From Arthrobacter sp. KBS0703 (lineage in GTDB: Bacteria > Actinomycetota > Actinomycetes > Actinomycetales > Micrococcaceae): a stretch of DNA of 64,000 nucleotides. A program made the translations under genes and the position numbers. Shown in pieces: positions 1-9,033 of this stretch. The DNA is taken from NCBI RefSeq assembly GCF_002008315.2, contig NZ_MVDG02000001.1:3596001-3660000 (forward strand), read 5' to 3'. The notes below the pieces were generated by a model that saw only the letters and a program-made list of their open reading frames with translations, had not been told where the DNA came from and searched no databases. How positions within the stretch are numbered: position 1 is the stretch's first letter; each line of letters begins with the position of its first letter.

Positions 1-369
1 GAGGCGCCCGACGGCGGAGGCGCCGGAAACCACGAAAACGCCTGCCAGCACCACCACTGAGCTGTGGCCCAGGCTGAATGCGAAACCGACGCTGACAGGG
101 TCCCGCCGCTGCGCGACGAACTTCCGCGTGGAGTTGTCGATCGCTGCGATGTGGTCCCAGTCGTAGCTGTGCCTAATTCCTGCCACATAGGCAGTCAGGA
201 CCAGCCCCAGCGCCAGCGGCTGGCCGGCGCTTGCCGTGCCGAGTGCGAGAAGAACGACGGCGGCAACGTGCAAGGCGATAACAGCACCGAACGTCCACAG
301 CAGCCTGGTGCGCACTGACAGGTGTTCGCGAGAGCGGTAGAGGACGGCCAGGTCTGTCAGCGTTGTCAT
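1..369 (-). CDS. NiCoT-family nickel/cobalt permease, N-terminal part
   Basis: Only the first 123 codons lie in the window; the rest runs off the left edge. The protein begins [16 protein letters not shown], has a hydrophobic first segment, and then the NiCoT signature RHSYDWDHIAAIDNSTRK followed by FSLGHSSVVV. The HxxxxDH histidine/aspartate helix is the known metal-selectivity element of HoxN/NixA/NicT permeases. The ATG overlaps the ureD stop (TGATG), so it is co-transcribed as the last gene of the urease operon. This fits import of Ni2+ for the urease active site. Nickel rather than cobalt is inferred from the operon context; family membership is clear from the signature. Confidence 0.9.
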   Translation of the reverse strand, partial: MTTLTDLAVLYRSREHLSVRTRLLWTFGAVIALHVAAVVLLALGTASAGQPLALGLVLTAYVAGIRHSYDWDHIAAIDNSTRKFVAQRRDPVSVGFAFSLGHSSVVVLAGVFVVSGASAVGRL

Positions 370-1265
370 CAGTGCTTCCTCAAGTTCAGGGGATCCTGAC
401 CATTCCAATTGTGACGCAACAGTGCTGTGCACGCACCCAGCAATCGGGCGAGCTCCTCCGTGCTGTTGGCCAGCGAACGCACTATGAGGCCGGTGGTGCC
501 GGCCACGGAGCCGGTCAGGGAAATTCCGGTGTAGGCGTCGTGGGCCTGCGTCGCCACGTGGAGTTCGTCGGCGAGCGCCTGGTCCACGCGCGGGTCCACG
601 ACAATGAGCGATCCCAGGTGGCTGAAGCCCTCCATGAAGGCCATCCCGGTGACGTCGTTGAGGGGCGGACGGACCAGCAGGTTGTCGAGTGCCAGGAGTT
701 CGGTGCCGGAGCCAGTCTCCACGCGGATCTCGTTGCGGAGCCGGAGTTCCTTGTACCGGAAGGAGGCGCCGTCCGGCGACCACCCCGGCGTGATCACCTC
801 GGACATCATCAGGCTCGACGACGGCCGCACCGTGATGTGCGTGTTCTGCCGGTAGCTTGCCTCCCGGTACGCGATGAGCTGGTCCGGCGCGAGTTCGAGC
901 TGCGCCCCGTCTCCAAGCCGCAGGGTCATCCGCTGCTCGGCGAACGACCCCGGGGTCCGGTAGATCTTCGTCGCCGACTGCGTGGTCAGCAGCAGCCTGG
1001 CCCCGTCCCCCACCTCCACATCGACGACGTAAAGATCAGCGCCAAGGTAAGCCCCGCCCGGATTCACGACGACATAGCAGACCTGCCCGCTGTCATCCAG
1101 GTAGTGCGGCCGAAGGACTCTCAAGGCGCCTTGATGGAACTGCCTCGAGGCAATCGATTTCCCGCGGCGTTCAGTGATGAGGAGTTCAAGACGGCCCCTC
1201 TCGGGCCGATCAGCGGACGCGGGTGAGCTGACTGCTTGAGCCGGCTCGGCCGCCGTCGTCCTCAT
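369..1265 (-). CDS. ureD: Urease accessory protein UreD (UreH)
   Basis: UreD is the scaffold of the UreD-F-G complex that delivers nickel to apo-urease. The 298-residue reading used here starts [10 protein letters not shown], because that ATG overlaps the ureG stop as ATGA; an in-frame ATG 13 codons upstream would give an implausible 43-bp overlap. Family features are [20 protein letters not shown] near the N-terminus, the [15 protein letters not shown] segment, [14 protein letters not shown], and a conserved C-terminal half. It lies last among the urease genes, directly upstream of the nickel permease. The family is actinobacterial-type UreD; assignment is firm from order and motifs. Confidence 0.93.
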   Translation of the reverse strand: MRTTAAEPAQAVSSPASADRPERGRLELLITERRGKSIASRQFHQGALRVLRPHYLDDSGQVCYVVVNPGGAYLGADLYVVDVEVGDGARLLLTTQSATKIYRTPGSFAEQRMTLRLGDGAQLELAPDQLIAYREASYRQNTHITVRPSSSLMMSEVITPGWSPDGASFRYKELRLRNEIRVETGSGTELLALDNLLVRPPLNDVTGMAFMEGFSHLGSLIVVDPRVDQALADELHVATQAHDAYTGISLTGSVAGTTGLIVRSLANSTEELARLLGACTALLRHNWNGQDPLNLRKH

Positions 1266-1879
1266 CGCGCCAGGTCGAGCATCAGGACGTCGCGCCGCAC
1301 CCATTCGATGACGGCGTCCAGGCCTTCGTCAGTTTTCAGGTTGGTGAAGCAGAACGGCTTGGCGCCCCTGAACTCGCGGGAGTCCCGTTCCATGACGGCG
1401 AGGTCTGCTCCCACGTGCGGCGCGAGGTCGGTTTTGTTGATGATGAAGAGATCGGACTTGATCATGCCCTGCCCGGCCTTCCGCGGGATCTTCTCACCCT
1501 GGGCGACGTCGATGATGTAGATCGAGAAGTCCACCAGTTCCGGGCTGAACGTGGCGGAGAGGTTGTCGCCGCCGGACTCCACGAAGATCACCTGCAGGTC
1601 CGGGTGCCGCTTCTTGAGCTCCTCGATGGCCGCCGTGTTCATCGAGGTGTCCTCGCGGATCGCCGTATGGGGGCAGCCTCCGGTCTCGACGCCGATGATC
1701 CTGTCCTCAGGCAGGATCCCGTTGGCGGCCAGGATCTTGGCGTCCTCGATGGTGTAGATGTCGTTGGTGATGGCGGCCATGGAAATCTCACGGCTCATGT
1801 GGCGGGTGAGCCGCTCCACGAGCTGGGTCTTTCCGGCGCCAACCGGCCCACCGATGCCGATCTTGATGGGTTCAGTCAT
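1262..1879 (-). CDS. ureG: Urease accessory GTPase UreG
   Basis: UreG is a SIMIBI-class GTPase of 205 residues that carries nickel and drives its transfer into urease. Visible motifs are the P-loop GGPVGAGKT at about residues 10-18, the metal-binding CPH motif in [13 protein letters not shown] (about residue 69), the switch segment [16 protein letters not shown], and the guanine-specificity element [10 protein letters not shown]. The length matches the family. It sits between ureF and ureD in the usual actinobacterial order. A ribosome-binding sequence (AGGAGGAAAG) precedes the ATG, and the stop overlaps the ureD start. Confidence 0.97.
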   Translation of the reverse strand: MTEPIKIGIGGPVGAGKTQLVERLTRHMSREISMAAITNDIYTIEDAKILAANGILPEDRIIGVETGGCPHTAIREDTSMNTAAIEELKKRHPDLQVIFVESGGDNLSATFSPELVDFSIYIIDVAQGEKIPRKAGQGMIKSDLFIINKTDLAPHVGADLAVMERDSREFRGAKPFCFTNLKTDEGLDAVIEWVRRDVLMLDLAR

Positions 1880-1891
1880 TCTTTCCTCCTG

Positions 1892-2632
1892 CTAACTCAT
1901 GAACATGCGGGCACGTTGACGCTCATGCCGCATTTGCGAAATTTCCAGGCCGGGGCTCACGGCGCCGAAGTCGTCCGGCGTGAGGTGACCGACCTCCTCG
2001 ACGGCGGCAGCAACGCCGTCGGACGCCTTCCGCAGCAACCGCTGGCCGGCGTTCTGCCCCAGCGGAATGGCACGGACCGCGTTCTGGGTCAGCGAGGTGA
2101 CCGCGGCGAAAAGGTACGCGGCGAGCGACTCCGGTAAAGGCACTCCCAGTGAACGGGCGACGACGGCGAACGCCAGCGGCTGATGGCCGGCGGAACGGCC
2201 GGTGGTCACCAGCTCCGTGTACGCTGCGAGCTCGGGCGACGGGAAGACCTCAGCACCGATTTCCAGCAGCCGCGTGCCCATCTTGATGCTGGCCTCCCGC
2301 AGCTGCCGCGGCAAAAGCTGCGCAGTCAGCATCGAATCCAGCTCCTCGACCCCGGCGCCCTCGTAGAGGAACCGGATGGCCAGCCCGTCCGAGTAGGTCA
2401 GCTGCTGCCGGATGAACGCGGACAGCCACACCCCGAACGAGCCCTCATCATGAACCAACCCGCGCTCAATGTAGGTCTCAAACCCCAGCGAGTGCGCAAA
2501 CGCCCCGGTGGGAAGCGCCGAGTCGGTCAGCTGCTGCAGGGCGAACCGGTAGCCCCCGCTGATTGAGCCCGCCGAAATCTGGTCCCGACAAGCTCGGCCA
2601 CCGGGCTCGGCCTCAGTGCGAGTGTTCGGCAT
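1892..2632 (-). CDS. ureF: Urease accessory protein UreF
   Basis: UreF is an all-helical protein that gates UreG action in the activation complex. The 246-residue protein starts MPNTRTEAEPG, overlapping the ureE 3' end by 20 bp; the open frame extends further upstream but only across ureE. Family features are QLTDSALPTGAFAHSLGFE near residue 33-51, the ERGLVHDE segment, and the C-terminal PGLEISQMRHERQRARMFMS typical of UreF. Its place between ureE and ureG completes the accessory set. Confidence 0.93.
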   Translation of the reverse strand: MPNTRTEAEPGGRACRDQISAGSISGGYRFALQQLTDSALPTGAFAHSLGFETYIERGLVHDEGSFGVWLSAFIRQQLTYSDGLAIRFLYEGAGVEELDSMLTAQLLPRQLREASIKMGTRLLEIGAEVFPSPELAAYTELVTTGRSAGHQPLAFAVVARSLGVPLPESLAAYLFAAVTSLTQNAVRAIPLGQNAGQRLLRKASDGVAAAVEEVGHLTPDDFGAVSPGLEISQMRHERQRARMFMS

Positions 2633-3095
2633 GGCGGAAGGGGACTGGCATGACGCGTTCCTGGCGGTCGTACGGCACTCCGACGTGCTTGAGATAGTCC
2701 TCCACGGTGTGGTCGTACTGGCAGACCATGACCTCGGCTCCGTACTCGGAGGACGCGTCGAAGAACTGGGCCTGCAGGTGCCGGTTGCCCAGCGAGTGGG
2801 CCGCGACTCCCATCTCATGGATGGTCCGCGGTGCGATCACCAGGACGTCGGTGGGCAGCACGGACACCACGATCACGTTGGTTTCGGCGACGTGGAGGAC
2901 GTCGCCCTCGCGAAGGTCAGCGGAACCGGCGGGCAGCCGGATGCCGAGTTCCTGGCCGTGGTCGGTGGTGACGCGCTGGATCCGTTTGACCAGCTGGGCG
3001 CTCGGCAGCACCACCTTCTCCTTGTGGAGCCCGAAGTAGGGGTCCTGGCCGGCGGCCTGATCGTGCAGGTTGCCCAGGATCTTCTCGATGATCAT
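2613..3095 (-). CDS. ureE: Urease accessory nickel chaperone UreE
   Basis: UreE is a dimeric nickel-binding metallochaperone that hands nickel to UreG. The 160-residue reading starts MIIEKILGNLHD, preceded by GGAGAAAGC; a longer open frame upstream has no family support. The C-terminus HAEHSH is a short histidine tail, much less His-rich than in Klebsiella UreE, so bulk nickel storage is unlikely. The central HSLGNRHLQAQF motif holds the conserved metal-site histidine. It lies 53 bp downstream of ureC and overlaps ureF. Confidence 0.92.
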   Translation of the reverse strand: MIIEKILGNLHDQAAGQDPYFGLHKEKVVLPSAQLVKRIQRVTTDHGQELGIRLPAGSADLREGDVLHVAETNVIVVSVLPTDVLVIAPRTIHEMGVAAHSLGNRHLQAQFFDASSEYGAEVMVCQYDHTVEDYLKHVGVPYDRQERVMPVPFRHAEHSH

Positions 3096-3148
3096 GTGCT
3101 TTCTCCGTGGTCTTTGAGTGGTGTTTTCAGGGCGGTGGCTGGGATGCC

Positions 3149-4924
3149 CTAGAAGAGGAAGTAGCGCTGTGCCATGGGCAGCACGTCCGAAGGTTCGCAC
3201 GTGACGTCCTCGCCGTCCACCGTCACCTTGTATGTTTCCGGATCTACCTGGATGTCCGGGGTGGCGTCGTTGTATTTCAGGTCGGCCTTGGACAGCGACC
3301 GGATCCCGGCGACCGGCCGGATGACCTTCTCCAGCCCCAGTTCTTCCGGTACGCCCGCGTCAATCGCGGCCTGGGACAGGAAGGTGATGGAGGACTGCTG
3401 CAGGGCCTTGCCGAACGTGGCGAACATGGGGCGCATGGTCCGCGGCTGCGGCGTGGGGATGGAGGCGTTGGCGTCGCCCATCAGTGCGTAGGCGATCTGG
3501 CCGCCCTTGAGCACGAGCTCCGGCTTCACGCCGAAGAACGCCGGGTCCCACAGCACCAGGTCCGCGAACTTGCCCTCCTCGACCGAGCCGACGGAGTCGG
3601 CCATGCCCTGGGCGATGGCCGGGTTGATCGTGTACTTCGCCACGTACCGCTTGAGCCGGAAGTTGTCGCTGTCCGCTCCCTGGCCGGCAGCCGAACCGTG
3701 TGCACCGCCGGCAGGATCCTTCAACACGCCGCGCTGCTTCTTCATCTTGTCCGCCACCTGCCACGTGCGGATGATCACCTCGCCCACCCGGCCCATGGCC
3801 TGCGAGTCGGAGGAGGTGATGGCGAAGATGCCCAGGTCCTGCAGGACGTCCTCGGCGGCAATGGTTTCGGCGCGGATGCGGGAGTCGGCGAACGCCACGT
3901 CCTCCGGGATGTCCGGGTTCAGGTGATGGCACACCATGAGCATGTCCAAGTGCTCTTCGATGGTGTTGCGCGTGTACGGCAGCGTGGGGTTCGTGGACGC
4001 CGGAAGGACGTTGGGCAGCCCGGCGATCTTGATGATGTCCGGCGCGTGGCCGCCGCCGGCTCCCTCGGTGTGGAAGGTGTGGATCACGCGGCCGCCGATG
4101 GCCCGGATGGTGTCCTCCACGAAGCCGCATTCGTTCAGGGTGTCCGTGTGGATGGCCACCTGGACGTCGTATTCGTCGGCGACCTTCAGGGAGGTGTCGA
4201 TCGAGGACGTCGTGGATCCCCAGTCCTCGTGGACCTTCAGGCCCACCGCCCCGGCCCGGATCTGTTCGGCCAGCGGCTCGACGGCGGAGGCGTGGCCCTT
4301 GCCCAGCAGGCCGATGTTGATGGGGAGCCCTTCGGCGGCCTGCAGCATGCGCTGGATGTGCCACTTTCCGGGAGTCACGGTGGTGGCCTTGGTGCCTTCC
4401 GCCGGGCCGGTCCCTCCGCCCACCATGGTGGTCACGCCGCTGCACAGCGCCGCGGGCACCTGGTCTGCGGAGATGAAATGGATGTGGGTGTCCACGCCGC
4501 CGGCGGTGAGGATCTTGCGCTCCCCCGCGATGATTTCGGTGCTGGCGCCGATCACAATGTCCACGCCGTCGGCGATCTGCGGGTTGCCAGCCTTCCCGAT
4601 CTTGAAAATGTGGCCGTCTTTCAGGGCGACGTCTGCCTTGTAGATCCCCGTGTAGTCCAGCACCACCACATTGGTGATCACGGTGTCCGGGACGTCCAGC
4701 CTTTCAGCGCCTCCGCTCGGCAGCTCGCCGTCGCGGGTCACCTGCCCGTTCTGGCCCATGCCGTCGCGGATGACCTTGCCGCCGCCGAACACCACTTCCT
4801 CGCCGTAAACGGTGAGGTCCTTTTCGATCTCCAGGAACAGGTCGGTGTCCGCCAGGCGGATGGCGTCACCCGTCGTCGGGCCGTACAGGTCCGCGTACTG
4901 CTTGCGGGACAATTCGAAACTCAC
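3149..4924 (-). CDS. ureC: Urease alpha subunit (catalytic)
   Basis: UreC is the catalytic subunit of urease, which hydrolyses urea to ammonia and carbamate at a dinickel site. All ligands are visible: HIH at 147/149 (THIHF), the carbamylated lysine K230 in [10 protein letters not shown]259 (AIHTD), H285 (HTFHTEG), D373 (SSDSQAMG), and the mobile-flap [12 protein letters not shown] at 331-342. At 591 residues it is about 20 longer than typical alpha subunits. The extra length is a Gly/Ala-rich insertion at about 401-421 just before [15 protein letters not shown], probably a surface loop. The start overlaps the ureB stop (ATGA). Expected to be cytoplasmic and assembled with UreA and UreB. Confidence 0.98.
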   Translation of the reverse strand: MSFELSRKQYADLYGPTTGDAIRLADTDLFLEIEKDLTVYGEEVVFGGGKVIRDGMGQNGQVTRDGELPSGGAERLDVPDTVITNVVVLDYTGIYKADVALKDGHIFKIGKAGNPQIADGVDIVIGASTEIIAGERKILTAGGVDTHIHFISADQVPAALCSGVTTMVGGGTGPAEGTKATTVTPGKWHIQRMLQAAEGLPINIGLLGKGHASAVEPLAEQIRAGAVGLKVHEDWGSTTSSIDTSLKVADEYDVQVAIHTDTLNECGFVEDTIRAIGGRVIHTFHTEGAGGGHAPDIIKIAGLPNVLPASTNPTLPYTRNTIEEHLDMLMVCHHLNPDIPEDVAFADSRIRAETIAAEDVLQDLGIFAITSSDSQAMGRVGEVIIRTWQVADKMKKQRGVLKDPAGGAHGSAAGQGADSDNFRLKRYVAKYTINPAIAQGMADSVGSVEEGKFADLVLWDPAFFGVKPELVLKGGQIAYALMGDANASIPTPQPRTMRPMFATFGKALQQSSITFLSQAAIDAGVPEELGLEKVIRPVAGIRSLSKADLKYNDATPDIQVDPETYKVTVDGEDVTCEPSDVLPMAQRYFLF

Positions 4925-5268
4925 TGTGCTCCCCCCGCGTTTTCCGGTGCGGACTGTGCCGCGCCAAGGCTGCCGTTCACCGCGTTGCTCAGCCCGAAGA
5001 CCTCCCGGCTGCCGGCCAGTGCGATCAGCCGCACGGTCTTGCTGTCACCGGGTTCGAAGCGCGCGGCCGTGCCGGCGGGGATGTCGAGCCGGCGCCCGTA
5101 AGCGGCCCGGCGGTCGAACTCGAGCGCCCGGTTGGCTTCGGCGAAGTGGTAGTGCGAACCCACCTGCACGGGGCGGTCACCGGTGTTGACTACGACGACG
5201 TCGATCGCCTCGCGGCCCGCGTTGATCACCACAGGCTCACCCTGCAGAACGTACTCTCCCGGAATCAT
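4921..5268 (-). CDS. ureB: Urease beta subunit
   Basis: This 115-residue structural subunit of urease starts [20 protein letters not shown], the canonical UreB opening (MIPGE). It carries the conserved [22 protein letters not shown] core and the [15 protein letters not shown] segment. The C-terminal 15 or so residues (after GSREVFG) are a low-similarity Ala/Asn-rich tail, common in actinobacterial UreB. It lies 8 bp after ureA and overlaps ureC by 4 bp, so the three subunits are translationally coupled. Confidence 0.97.
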   Translation of the reverse strand: MIPGEYVLQGEPVVINAGREAIDVVVVNTGDRPVQVGSHYHFAEANRALEFDRRAAYGRRLDIPAGTAARFEPGDSKTVRLIALAGSREVFGLSNAVNGSLGAAQSAPENAGGAQ

Positions 5269-5276
5269 GGCGCCCC

Positions 5277-5579
<303 letters not shown>

Positions 5580-5656
5580 TCGAGGAATCCCTTCTACGGC
5601 GGGCACCGCGGGCGGCATGCAGCGGCTGCGGTGTGCCACCAGCCTAAGCGGCGGAC

Positions 5657-5672
5657 GTTTCCGCGAGATTTC
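5657..5672 (-). promoter_or_regulatory. Possible GlnR-type nitrogen regulatory site upstream of ureA
   Basis: On the minus strand, about 80 bp upstream of the ureA start, the sequence reads GAAAT-CTCGCG-GAAAC. Actinobacterial GlnR boxes are two half-sites of the GTNAC/GAAAC type separated by 6 bp, and urease operons are known GlnR targets in Streptomyces and mycobacteria. The downstream half is perfect and the upstream half weak. Single-site evidence, so this is a suggestion only. Confidence 0.35.
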
Positions 5673-5696
5673 AGACCCTTCGGGGGGCCGAGCAGC

Positions 5697-6701
5697 TCAG
5701 GGCGCCGAGGCTCGGATCCTCAGCTCAAACTCCACTTCGACGTGCACTCCTTGCTCCGCCTTCTGGGTGCCTTCGATCCGATCGATCAGCAACGCGACGG
5801 ACCGTTCGGCAATGTCGTCCATGCCCGGGGCAACAGTGGTGAGCGACGGCGAGGCGAACCTTGCCTCGTCGATGTCGTCAAAGCCGGCCACGGCGACGTC
5901 CGCCGGCACGTTGACGCCGCGGATCTGCAGTTCGTGCATGGCCCCGAGCGCCAAGGCGTCGTTGAGTCCGAAGACGGCATCAAAATCCGCTCCGCTCCCC
6001 AGCAGCTCCCCCACGGCGGCGGCGCCGCCGTCGCGGCGCCACTCGGCCGGCACAATAAGCGCCGGGTCAAAATCCACTCCCGCGGCGGCGAGCGCCTCCC
6101 GATAACCGGTCAGGCGCAGGCCCGGGCTGCCGGCGGAATCCTCCGCCGACGCCCCGATCACTGCTATCCGGCGGCGGCCGCCCGCCAGGAGGTGGGCCGT
6201 GAGAGCCCGCGCCGCTCCGACATTCTTCATGGTGACGAGGTCGAACCGGGGATCTTCGATGTGCTCCCCAAGCATTACGAGCGGCTTGCTTCCGCGCCGG
6301 TTGGCCACAGCGTCCGCCCCCAGCGCCAGGGGGGTGAAAAGTAGCCCGTCCGTGAGCTGGCGGAATGTACCCTGCAGTGCGCTGAGTTCGTTCGCCTCCC
6401 CTGCCGCAGACTGCTCCACGAGCACCCGGTAGCCCCGGGCTGAGGCAACCGTCATGAGCCGGGAAGCGAGCTCGGCGTAGTACGGCACGGAGAGGTCCGA
6501 CAGGACCAGGCCCAGCATCCGGGACTTTCCGGACCGGAGGCTCCGCGCCGTCAGGTTGGCCTCGTAGCCCAGCTCGGCGATCGCATCCAGCACCTTCTGC
6601 TTGGTGGCCGGCCTGATGAACTCGTAGTCGTTGAGCACGTTGGACACCGTCTTGAGGGAAACTCCCGCGGCACGGGCAACATCGTTCATGGTCACGGCCA
6701 T
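5697..6701 (-). CDS. LacI-family transcriptional regulator (AACGTT-operator type)
   Basis: This 334-residue repressor starts MAVTMNDVARAAGVSLKTV, preceded by GAAGGAGCC. The HTH and hinge helix occupy residues 5-60, followed by a periplasmic-binding-protein-like sensor with the VAGFDDIDEARFASPSLTTV motif near the C-terminus. Its recognition helix (SLKTVSNVLNDYEF) differs from the SHQTVSRV helix of the two LacI proteins at 31-33 kb, so it should read a different operator. The best local candidate is the TTCTA/TAGAA palindrome with central AACGTT in front of the GH51 gene at 10.58 kb. That pairing and an arabinose-type effector are inferences; regulation of the adjacent urease genes is less likely. 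Confidence 0.85.
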   Translation of the reverse strand: MAVTMNDVARAAGVSLKTVSNVLNDYEFIRPATKQKVLDAIAELGYEANLTARSLRSGKSRMLGLVLSDLSVPYYAELASRLMTVASARGYRVLVEQSAAGEANELSALQGTFRQLTDGLLFTPLALGADAVANRRGSKPLVMLGEHIEDPRFDLVTMKNVGAARALTAHLLAGGRRRIAVIGASAEDSAGSPGLRLTGYREALAAAGVDFDPALIVPAEWRRDGGAAAVGELLGSGADFDAVFGLNDALALGAMHELQIRGVNVPADVAVAGFDDIDEARFASPSLTTVAPGMDDIAERSVALLIDRIEGTQKAEQGVHVEVEFELRIRASAP

Positions 6702-6964
6702 CCAAGGCTCCTTCTCGCGGCGGTACGTCTGGGTACATCGTTGCAGAAAGCGGACCGCCCCGCCCGCAAGAATTTCCCAAGGTGCCTGCCACACCCTTTC
6801 TCCAAGGTCTCTACGCTCCGGGGCCGGGCAACGGCGCCTGGCCCCGGGGATATCGGGGGGAGACCCACAGGTCGGATCCCCTAGGGAATGCCGGGGGGAG
6901 TTTCTAGGGGACCGCCTGGGGGGCAAGACCTTGAGGGAACCATGGGGAAAAGTCTGGGGGAATC
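6702..6964. other. G-run-rich divergent intergenic region between lacI-type gene and hemA
   Basis: The 263 bp separate divergent genes and must hold both promoters. From 6846 to 6960 the + strand has nine runs of three to six G at roughly 10-35-bp intervals, ending five bases before the hemA start; the last run doubles as its ribosome-binding sequence. No clear -35/-10 pair was recognised on the plus strand. The runs could form G-quadruplex structures in the hemA leader, but this is not shown. Confidence 0.4.
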
Positions 6965-8563
6965 ATGCGGAAGGTGGGGCAGGCATTGGCGCAGAATCCT
7001 GAGGTGCCCATCGCGGCATGGGCAGTCGCGGAGGGGGCCGCCACAGACCGGGGGCTGTTTGCCCTGGTCGCCTCGCATCGCGGTGCCCGGGCTGCCGGGT
7101 TTCCGGAGCCGGTGCGGGCCGCCGCAGGTGAACGCGCAACGGGCATGGAGTTCCTGGCACAGCTGGGCTCGGGGCCCCTGCGGATCACGTCGGCGGTCAT
7201 CGCGGACCTGCCCGGCATCGCCGGCGCCGTTGTACTGTCAACCTGCAACCGCTTCGAGGTCTACTGCGAAACCGCCCCCGGCGCCCGCCCTGAAACAGCC
7301 CGGGAGAACGTGCTGTCCGTCATCAGTATGTGTTCCGCCGTTCCCCGGCACGAACTCAGCCAGTCCTTTGACGCACTGACAGGTCCCGCCATGACCGAGC
7401 ACCTGTTCTCGGTGGGGGCGGGCCTTGACTCGGCGGTGATAGGCGAGCGGGAGATCGCGGGGCAGCTGCGGCGGTCCCTCGCTTCTGCGCAGGAATCCGG
7501 CACCGCCAGCGGAGCGCTTGTCCGGCTGTTCCAGGGCGCTTCCCGCGCGGCACGGGATGTGGGCGCGCTGACCACGCTGGGCGACGCCGGCCGGTCCATG
7601 GTCTCGGTGGCCCTGGACCTGGCAACCGCAAGACTCGGCATCGGGCCGCGGCCGGACCTGGATCAGACTGGTGGGGATCAGGCTGCTGGGGATCAGGGCC
7701 GCCGGAACCAGGCCGGCCGCGGCTTAGCCGGCCTGTCGGTCGTGGTCATCGGCACGGGCGCCTACGCGGGTTCCACCATGGCACTGCTGGCCGCCGGACA
7801 ATGCACCCGGGTCTCCGTGTTCTCCTGGTCCGGACGGGCAGAGGCATTTGCCGCGTCCCGCGGCGCCGCAGCCCTGACCCGGGACAATCTGCAGGCGGCG
7901 ATTCTCAACGCGGATGTGGTGATCGGATGCAGCGGCCGCGGACCGCGGCTTGGCGCTGACGACTTCCGCGCCTTCAGGCAGGGCGCAACGGCCGATCTCG
8001 TCGTCGTCGACCTCGCGCTCAGCCGGGACTTTGAACCGGGGGCCGGCGAGCTGCCGGGCGTTGAACTGATCTCGCTTGAGGACGTGCGGCTCGCCTCGCC
8101 GCCCGAACACACGGACGTAGTCCGGCAGGCCAAAGAGCTGATCCGGCAGGCGGCGGTGAAGTTCGAGGAGGACCAGCAGGCCCGCCTCATGGACCCTGCC
8201 ATTGTGGCCCTGCGCGGCCACATGCAGCAGGTCCTCGCCGGGGAAATTGCACGGGTGAAGAACGAGCACGGCTGTACTGCCACGGCGGAAGCAGTCGAGT
8301 TCGCACTCCGGCGCGTCGTGCGGCAGCTCCTTCATGTTCCCACCGCCCGGGCGCGGGAGCTCGCCGCGGCCGGGCGGCAGGACGACTACACCGCGGCGCT
8401 CGAGGCCCTCTACGGGCTGAACGTGGAAGCGGGGGTCCTGCAGTATGCAGGCCCAGGAGACGTTGACGCGCCGGCCGCCACCCGGGACGGTGCTGGAAGC
8501 ATCTGTCCCGGACAGGGTGAGGGCCGTGAGGAGCCGTTCCTCACCCTTCCCGCCGCGAGCTAG
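6965..8563 (+). CDS. hemA: Glutamyl-tRNA reductase
   Basis: GluTR reduces glutamyl-tRNA(Glu) to glutamate-1-semialdehyde, the first committed step of C5 haem synthesis. The catalytic cysteine is C94 in VLSTCNRFEVY. The substrate-domain motif GAGLDSAVIGEREIAGQ and the Rossmann segment VVVIGTGAYAG follow, and a helical dimerisation domain ends near residue 480. At 532 residues it is longer than usual, for three reasons: about 30 extra N-terminal residues before the normal LFALVASH start, a GDQ/AGDQ low-complexity insertion at about 228-255 between catalytic and NADPH domains, and a loose C-terminal tail. A start nearer residue 30 cannot be excluded. No other haem genes are adjacent. Confidence 0.9.
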   Translation: MRKVGQALAQNPEVPIAAWAVAEGAATDRGLFALVASHRGARAAGFPEPVRAAAGERATGMEFLAQLGSGPLRITSAVIADLPGIAGAVVLSTCNRFEVYCETAPGARPETARENVLSVISMCSAVPRHELSQSFDALTGPAMTEHLFSVGAGLDSAVIGEREIAGQLRRSLASAQESGTASGALVRLFQGASRAARDVGALTTLGDAGRSMVSVALDLATARLGIGPRPDLDQTGGDQAAGDQGRRNQAGRGLAGLSVVVIGTGAYAGSTMALLAAGQCTRVSVFSWSGRAEAFAASRGAAALTRDNLQAAILNADVVIGCSGRGPRLGADDFRAFRQGATADLVVVDLALSRDFEPGAGELPGVELISLEDVRLASPPEHTDVVRQAKELIRQAAVKFEEDQQARLMDPAIVALRGHMQQVLAGEIARVKNEHGCTATAEAVEFALRRVVRQLLHVPTARARELAAAGRQDDYTAALEALYGLNVEAGVLQYAGPGDVDAPAATRDGAGSICPGQGEGREEPFLTLPAAS

Positions 8564-8640
8564 CTGTACCCCGCCAGGACGTTGCCCTCAACTGTCCACA
8601 ACCGTTGCTGTCCGGCCCGCCCGCGGGGCATCATCGTGAC

Positions 8641-8979
8641 ATGACCAAATACCTCATCTCGTTCCCGAGCGAAGCCATGGTGCTCACCGACGAGGAGTTC
8701 CCGATCGTCTTCGCCGAATCCCACGCTGTGATCCAGGAGGCGAAAGCTGCCGGCGTCTACGTATTCGGCGGCGGGATCGAGGAGGACGTCGACCCCGTGA
8801 TGGTCTCCGCCGACGGGTCGGTCAGCCCCGAGATCTATCCGGGCTCCGAACTCAAGGGCGGGTTCACCGTGCTGGAACTGCCGACGCGCGAGGACGCGGT
8901 CGAGTGGGCGAGGAAGATCGCGGTGGCGTGCCGTTGCTCGCAAGAGCTCCGCGAGTTCGGGTACGACCCGGCGAGCTAG
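8641..8979 (+). CDS. YCII-domain protein
   Basis: A 112-residue protein beginning MTKYLISFPSEAM, with a ferredoxin-like alpha+beta fold expected for the YCII/DGPF family. The central SPEIYPGSELKGGFTVLELPTREDAVEWA is the usual second half (product-handling strand and helix). In some family members a His/Asp pair supports dehalogenase-like chemistry; here the function is unknown. An alternative in-frame start 12 codons upstream has no similarity support. It is a stand-alone gene between hemA and the convergent GH51 gene. Confidence 0.75.
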   Translation: MTKYLISFPSEAMVLTDEEFPIVFAESHAVIQEAKAAGVYVFGGGIEEDVDPVMVSADGSVSPEIYPGSELKGGFTVLELPTREDAVEWARKIAVACRCSQELREFGYDPAS

Positions 8980-9033
8980 CTGCACAGCCAGCCGCAGGTC
9001 CCAAACGCCCGGGTCCCAACCAGCCGGCGGAGG

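Noticed and set aside
3107..5101. A 664-codon open frame on the plus strand opposite ureC/ureB
   Set aside because: It is the antisense shadow of high-GC coding DNA; ureC and ureB on the minus strand are fully supported by motifs, and the shadow has no recognisable domain or ribosome-binding site.
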